Source of the DNA: Theobroma cacao
Taxonomy: Eukaryota > Streptophyta > Magnoliopsida > Malvales > Malvaceae
Length of the DNA stretch: 64,000 bases
NCBI RefSeq assembly: GCF_000208745.1
Contig: NC_030851.1
Coordinates: 8,858,112-8,922,111, forward strand
Direction of reading: 5' to 3'
Shown: piece by piece, positions 58,130 to 64,000 of the stretch
Layout of the letters: the number at the start of each line of letters is the position of its first letter
Numbering within the stretch: the stretch's first letter is position 1
The notes under the pieces: model-generated
Told to the model about the DNA's origin: nothing
Seen by the model: only the letters and a program-made list of their open reading frames with translations
Database searches by the model: none
Position numbers and translations under genes: made by a program

Positions 58130-60430
58130 GTGACCTTTACTATGAACAACAATCAACCTATTGTTGAGATTCTTAATAGGTCCAACTATAAGAAATGGAA
58201 TAAAGATTTGTATATTGCCTTAGTCATGAGTGAAATAGACATAGCATTACATGTTGATATGTCTACTGCCCTTACTAATGAAAGCACCATTGAACAGAAA
58301 AAGTTCTTTGCTAAGTGGGATAGAGTGAATTGCATGTGTTTGCATGCCATTAAAAGAACTGTCTCTAAGCATTTGTTGAGTGGGTTGCAACAGACTGAAA
58401 TTGCTAACAAACTTTATGAAGCTATGGGTGAAAGATACAAAAAATCTAGCAAGTTTAGGGTAAGGAATCTTATAAGTGAGCTTATGAGTATGAAGTATGA
58501 TAGTGTTGGACGGGTTAGGGATTTTGTCATGAAAATGGTCCACATTCAAATCAAATTGGCTTCCCATGAGATCATTCTTCTTAACAAATTCATTTTCCAT
58601 CATGCCTTTAATTCCTTATCCATTGAGTTTACCCAAATTAAAACTACCTATAACGTTATAAATATGGTTTAGAGTATCAATGACCTTATCTTTAATTGTG
58701 TCTTTGAGGAAAAAAATCTCAAGAAAGAAAATAGTGAAAGTGCCTTGCTTACCACCAATTCCAAACCTTACTACTTGAAGAATTTTAAGAAACCTAGGCA
58801 GTTTGTGTTGAATGCATCTAAGTAGGTTCAGACAATAAAGTGCAGTGTAATGGTCAGACTAAAAGGGTAAAAGGTCCTAAATCTATCATAAAGAAAGATG
58901 TTAGGTGCTTTTCTTGCAAAAAGAAAGGTCACATGAAAAATAAGTGCCTCAAATATAAGTCTTGGTTAGAGAAAAAAGAATAAATGAAAAAGTAAGTCAT
59001 TAGCTTTAGTTTGTTTTGAATCCTATTTTATTAGTGCACCACCAAATTCGTGGTGCCTTGATAGTGGTGCAACTGTTCATGTTGTTATTACTGTATAGGG
59101 GTTTAAAAGCAAATGGAAGCCAAGTGAGAAAAAAACCAAGCTTAGAGTTGGAAACAATGCCAAAGTAGATGTCAATCATGTAAGAACCATTGGCTTAAAT
59201 TTAGAGTATGGTTTTGAACTTGTTTTGGAAAATGTTTTTCATGTATCGACATTTAGAAGAAATTTGATTTCAGTTTCTATTATAGATAAACTTGTTATTA
59301 TTTTTCCATTGGTAATGGAAAAGTTGACTTGTTTTTAAATTTTAAAGTCATTGGAGAATTTAAGCTAGTTGATAATCTGTATAGGTTATGCTTGGTCCCT
59401 AATAATGAATATAGTTGCATGAATGTTGAAACCATTGTGTCCAAAAGATATTTTATTAAAGAAAACTCTTCTTTGATGTTGCATAAAAGATTGGGTCTCA
59501 TTTCTAATGAAATAGTTAAATGATTAATAAAAGATGACATTTTAGCTTATCTTGATTTTGAAGTTAAACACATGTGTAGATTGCATAAGGGGTAAAATGA
59601 CTAAAGACGAAGAAAAATGAAGTAACTCGTGGTAAAGACCATTTTGGAAATTGTGCACACCGACATTAATGGACCTTTTACACCCACTTGGTGTGGTAAC
59701 AAGTACTTTGTTACCTTCATTAATGACTTTTCTCTTTTTGGTTATCTTTACTTGATTAATTAAAAATCTTATGCTTATGAAAAATTCAAAATTTTCAAAA
59801 CTAAGGTAGAGAAACAATTAGAGAAAGTTATCAAAATTGTTAAGTCTGACCGAGGAAGTGAGTACTATGGCAAACATGGTGCAATTGGACAGCACATGGG
59901 ACCGTTTGTCAAATACTTACAAAAGTGTGGAATTGTTGCCTAATATTCCCTGCCTAATAGCCCTAAACAAAATGGTGTGGCCAAAAGATGCGAAGCATGA
60001 TGAGCAGAACTAACTTTTCAAAGTCTTTTTAGGGTGAAGCCATTAAAACTACTTTGTACATTCTTTATAGAGTGCCCAGTAAATCCGTTCGTAAAACACC
60101 TTTTGAATTATGGACTGGTAGGAAACCCAATTTGAACCACTTTCGTGTTTAGAGATGTCCTGCAAAAGTTAAAATTTATAATTCTTTCAAAGAAAGATTG
60201 AACCCATAATTACTCGTTGTTATTTTATAGGTTACCCAAACCATTTTAAAGCATATAGGTTTTTTTGCCCTACATATGGAACTAAAGTTGTAGAATTACA
60301 AGTAGCAAAATTTTTGATATTAGATGTTGTTGATGGCAATATGATTGACGTAGTAGATGGTAATGAGCCTATTAAATGTGTAATCATTGTTTTGCCAGCT
60401 TCACATATTAGTGTACAAAGGCATAGGGAA
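58130..60430 (+). pseudogene. Ty1/copia gag-pol relic, truncated
   Basis: Gag of the UBN2 class starts MTFTMNNNQPIVEILNRSNY with KKWNKDLYIALV, and ends in a CCHC knuckle CFSCKKKGHMKNKC (about 58910). A protease piece CLDSGATVHVV (about 59050), a pre-integrase motif MLHKRLGLIS (about 59480) and the integrase core follow (HTDINGPFTPTWCGNKYF, about 59660; KSDRGSEYYGKHG, about 59842). Protease before integrase is the copia order. Homology ends near 60430, before the reverse transcriptase, and no 3' LTR is present. Stops near 58670, 58822, 59095, 59520, 59760, 59941 and 59998 show it is dead. An unusually long leader (about 1.2 kb) separates primer site and gag. Confidence 0.83.
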
Positions 60431-61242
60431 AAGGGTGGCAGTCGCCACCCCTTAGTTTTTAATTTTTTTTTTGTTATTATATGTATAAAATTCAAAATAT
60501 ATAACTTCACCACCCCTAAATAAATCAAATGAATTGGTTTGGAGTAATGGTAAAGAACCTAAGCTAAATTTTAAAGGCTTGAGTTCAATCCTTTCTCCTA
60601 TCCAAACCAAATAACTATACTAAACCCTTTAACTGACCAAATTTTGAAATCCTTAACATTTAAAATGAATCTATCATAATTCACAGGTAATGTTTCTTGA
60701 ATTCCCGAGTCCCAATTCAATTTTACTTTTTACATTTGCTTTGTCTTGGTAATAATTGAATTTATAAAGGATATTGTAAATCAATTATTGTTATGTATTT
60801 TTAATTTAATAGGCATACTTTTATTTTCTTATAGGTGAAGGTGACTGATCAAAAAGCTCACAATATAATCTCAAAATTAGGTTCTATTATCAAGTGAGTT
60901 TTTTCAACTATTAACATGCATTGTTCATTATTGGTCACAATTTGGAGGTTTTGCTTTAGTATGTATTTTCCTAGATACTGGATTAACCTAAGTATGAACA
61001 CTTGGCATAAATTTATTAGAATATTTTGTATTATTGTACATAATATGTTATATTCCTACGAAGTAAAAGATGCAATTTTTAACTGCCTAAAGACTCTAAT
61101 TTTGTATGTAATATGTCATACGTTAACATGAAAAACTAAATAATAATGTGATTAAAATATTTAGAAATTTTCAATAATCTTATCTTAATTTTTCAAATTA
61201 AATTGGTACAAAATGAGCTTGCCATGATTAATTCAAAAATTG
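60431..61242. other. Junction region between copia and hAT relics
   Basis: Begins with a small palindrome GGGTGGCAGTCGCCACCCC (60434-60452), then AT-rich sequence without recognised coding. The palindrome may mark the start of the hAT-derived segment. Confidence 0.4.
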
Positions 61243-63105
61243 ATTCTTACTTTAAGAAAAGATCTCGACAAACAGTGTTGACCTTTCGTTCCTAACATGT
61301 TAACTGTGAATGTCCATCATCCTCATCCAACAGTTTCCAATCCTTTAGAACATGAATGTCCTTATCTAGAATCTCACCTTGTTAAGTTTGCCAATACCAA
61401 ACCTAAAAAGTTTAATGATATTTCTTTAAAGCGTGATCTAGGATTACGTAAGCCAATAAGTGATTACCTAGTAGACCAAAGGGATGCAATATGCAAAACT
61501 TATCTTAAGCTTGTTCCATATATAAAGGGATTCCATGAAATGGTGTTTATCCAGCAAACTAAAAGAATGGTCGGTGGTTTGTTTATGCTTGGTTTAAGCT
61601 ATATCCTAATTGGTTGGAATATTCTCCAACAAAAGATATAGCATATTGTCTTCCCTACTTTTTATTTGCTAAACCATCTGGTCATTTTGGATTAGCTACT
61701 TTTACGATTGAGATTTTTCGACATTGGAGGAAAGTCAACATAGAAAATGATTATCCTTTCCTAAACCATGAAGAAAAAGATCCAAATTCTGCAAATAAGA
61801 AAGCTAAGGAATGTTGTCATGATTTAATGAATTCAGCTTAGAATGTTCAGAAGGTTATTGACAAACAAAAGTCCAAAAAAGTTTTGAAAACTCGATTGTG
61901 ACTTGAAGTTTCAATTGATGCTGCTAAGTTATGTACATTTCAAGGTATTACCTTTAGAACTCACAATAAACGTAAGGATTCAATTAATCGTAGCCATTGT
62001 ATTGAAATCATAAAATAGATTACTTTTTACAGTGAGGAAGTAGCTTCGGTTATCTTGGATAATGCCCCTTAAAATGCTTCTTGCATATTTCTTATGATTC
62101 AAAAAGAGATTTTGGCTCTTTATGCAAGCCAAATCCAAAGTTTCATTCAAGAAGAAATTGGTGATTCAAAATTTTGTATTCTTGTAGATGAATCACGAAA
62201 TGATGCAAAAAGAGAGCAAATGGCCATTGTCTTAAGCTTTGTACTTTTGTAGATAAAAAAGGCTAAATTCAAGAAAGGTTTTTTGATTTGGCTTATGTGG
62301 AGACAACTAATGCTTCTACTCTAAGGGAGAAAATTTGTAATGTGCTTGTTTTCATAGCTTAACATCCAAAATATTCGAGGGCAACGATATGCTAGAGCTA
62401 GTAATATGCAAGGTGAATGGAACTGATTGTGAGCATTATTTTTTAAATAGTGCCTATTTGCTTATTACATTCATTGTTTTGCTCATCGACTATAATTAAT
62501 ATTGGAAGCAACATGCAAAAATGTCATTTCTGTTGAGCATTTTTTCCCCTATTTGGCTCTCATTATTAATGTTGTTGATTCCTCTGAAAAAAAAAAAGAT
62601 CTTTTGAAAATTGCTCACGCAATTGAGATAGTAAAGTTGGTTTCTATTAATGAGCTCGAAACTGGAAAAGGAAAAAATCAAGTTGGCTCATTAAAAAAGG
62701 CAAGTGATACATGATGGGGCACTTATATGAGGTTTCTAAGTTTACTTAATTTATGGAATCTGACTCTCAAAGTTTTAAGTGAGATAATTAATGAATGTGG
62801 CACCTCATCCCAAAGGGCCTCAGCTGATGAAGCTTGTGATTTGATGACCATATTTGAATTTGTTTTTATTTTACATCTTATGATAGAAATTTTGGAAAGA
62901 GCAGGTAATTTATGCAGACTTCTTCAGTGTAAATCACAAGACATTGTTAATGCAATGAATTTAGTAGCTACAACAAAGAAAATTATTCACAACTTTAGAG
63001 TTAATGGGTGGGATGTTTTGTTTCAAGAAGTCAAGTCTTTTTGTGAGAAACATGAGATAGAAATTCTTGATATGAATTGTGCTTATCAATCAGGTAGAGG
63101 CTGAG
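61243..63105 (+). pseudogene. hAT-family transposase-like gene relic (TTF zinc finger, DUF4371)
   Basis: A diverged relic of the plant TTF-type zinc-finger/DUF4371 hAT transposase family. It starts near DSYFKKRSRQ (61246), then LKRDLGLRKPISDY and VDQRDAICKTYLKL (61430-61510), YSPTKDIAYCLPYFLFAKPSG (61620-61680, the TTF region with CLPC changed to CLPY), KFCILVDESRNDAKREQMAI (62170-62230, DUF4371) and LLKIAHAIEIVKLVSINELETGKG (about 62600-62670). Stops and frame changes lie near 61290, 61640, 61840, 61900, 62016, 62070, 62250, 62360 and 62714. The C-terminal dimerisation domain is absent because the relic ends where MULE-like sequence begins. Such genes normally lack introns, as here. Confidence 0.75.
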
Positions 63106-63159
63106 TACTAAAAGGTGAGCAAATTCTGATCATGCATCATTATCAGATTGATTTATTCA

Positions 63160-64000
63160 TTGGAGTTGTGGGCAGTGGAGACCTTGGAGCCCACCCTGGA
63201 TGAGGCCAATCAGGATTATTTTGTGGACATTGATGTCCCGTTATCTGAGGGCCATCAATACGTGCCAATAAGGCACATGGAGGATCTGGCGATTTGGGGC
63301 TTAGGTGAGAGGGAAAATAGGAGAAACTTGAAAGAGATATGAGCCACTGCTGGCATGAAGCGGAGACACACTGCCGTTGCTTTAGTTGATGAGCTGTAAG
63401 GCCCTGAATTGATGGAAGAAGGGGACGACCATGGTCCATGCAACGAATAGCTGGTAAGGATTATTCTAATGGTTTGTGTTCAACAATTCCTTATGTGATT
63501 ATTGAATAACATATCTGTGTTTGCAATTGAACCAGGCGACAGCAGCTCTACAACCACCGAGAGGTCCTCTTTAAATGCACAATGGTAACGAGCTGTTGGT
63601 AAGATCGGTTCTAACGATTTGTTTTCAACATTTTCACATGTTTATCGATTAACATAGTAATTTTTATTATTATAGTTAATAGAGGTGACAATAGGTCCTC
63701 AATGACTGATCGATTCGGCTCAACCGCAAGTGCTAATGAACTACCGATAAGGATATTAAAATTCTAATGGTTAATGTTCAATAATTTCATATATGATTAT
63801 TGAATAACATAGTAATATATGTTATCACAGTTGACCCATTCTACAAGAGTTGATGAGTTGTAAGGCCCTGAGTTGATGGAAGAAGAGGAAGACCATGGTC
63901 CATGCAGCGAATAGCTGGTAAGGATTATTCTAATGGTTTGTGTTCAACAATTCCTTATGTGATTATTGAATAACATATCTGTGTTTGCAGTTGAACCAGG
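63160..64000 (+). pseudogene. Partial copy of the MULE DUF1985 cargo gene, with repeated modules
   Basis: 63165-63450 closely matches 45371-45660 (LWAVETLEPTLDEANQDYFV, DIDVPLSEGHQYVP, GHMEDLA-like). After it stand exon-plus-intron modules like those at 45732-45948: 63537-63598 (62 bp, ALQPPRGPL), about 63677-63748, then a repeat of 63385-63545 at 63849-64000, a 464-bp offset. Stops at 63342, 63398 and 63448 disable it. The region stops at the window edge inside a module, so the array may continue. It is joined directly to the hAT relic, suggesting another MULE copy or a rearranged piece. Confidence 0.75.

Noticed and set aside
1..64000. tRNA or rRNA genes
   Set aside because: No cloverleaf or conserved rRNA segment was seen; the only tRNA-like promoter boxes belong to the SINE at 55832-55992.

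Overview
This is AT-rich nuclear DNA from a flowering plant, most likely a rosid eudicot. The evidence is GT-AG introns in plant gene families (a group I formin, CYP81 and CYP76 P450s, a TPS-b terpene synthase, a GeBP-like factor) set among plant transposons (Ty3/gypsy, copia, L1-type LINEs, hAT, CACTA, a Mutator-like element, a SINE). The species cannot be fixed from sequence alone. A 93-bp N run shows it is an assembled scaffold.

Only two protein genes look intact. The first is a six-exon group I formin (FH5-like, 918 codons, 1925-6776). The second is a seven-exon plastid-type terpene synthase (TPS-b, about 590-600 codons, 51812-54173) whose first intron can only be spliced in frame at a GC donor.

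Layout: 1-1924 intergenic with a long-inverted-repeat element; 1925-7060 formin; 7218-7584 a small retroposed insertion with a 13-bp target duplication; 9490-10790 an LTR-like relic; 10984-12108 a broken GeBP-like gene; 12695-13508 a non-autonomous hAT element inside a duplicated host segment that still holds an empty site; 15594-17289 and 21701-24055 two CYP81 pseudogenes sharing one nonsense mutation, with a LINE relic and a gapped AT-rich MITE between them; 24459-30537 a degenerate LINE interrupted by a CACTA-ended segment with a WD40 gene fragment; 32711-33520 minisatellites; 34054-34926 a CYP76 fragment next to a terpene synthase exon-1 fragment; 36554-42068 a complete Ty3/gypsy element on the minus strand; 43201-51690 a large Mutator-like element (MULE) with transposase, a DUF1985 cargo gene and mirrored 31-bp arrays; 51812-54173 the intact terpene synthase; 55832-55992 a SINE with a 19-bp target duplication; 56443-60430 a truncated copia element; 61243-63105 a broken hAT transposase gene; 63160-64000 a second copy of part of the MULE cargo gene.

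The P450 fragments, the terpene synthase fragment and the intact terpene synthase suggest a decayed specialised-metabolism cluster diluted by transposons (inference). The most unusual structure is the MULE: six-copy 31-bp arrays in mirror orientation at both ends, a 118-bp tandem array between its convergent genes, and a cargo gene whose exon-plus-intron modules are tandemly repeated, with more copies of those modules at the window's right edge.
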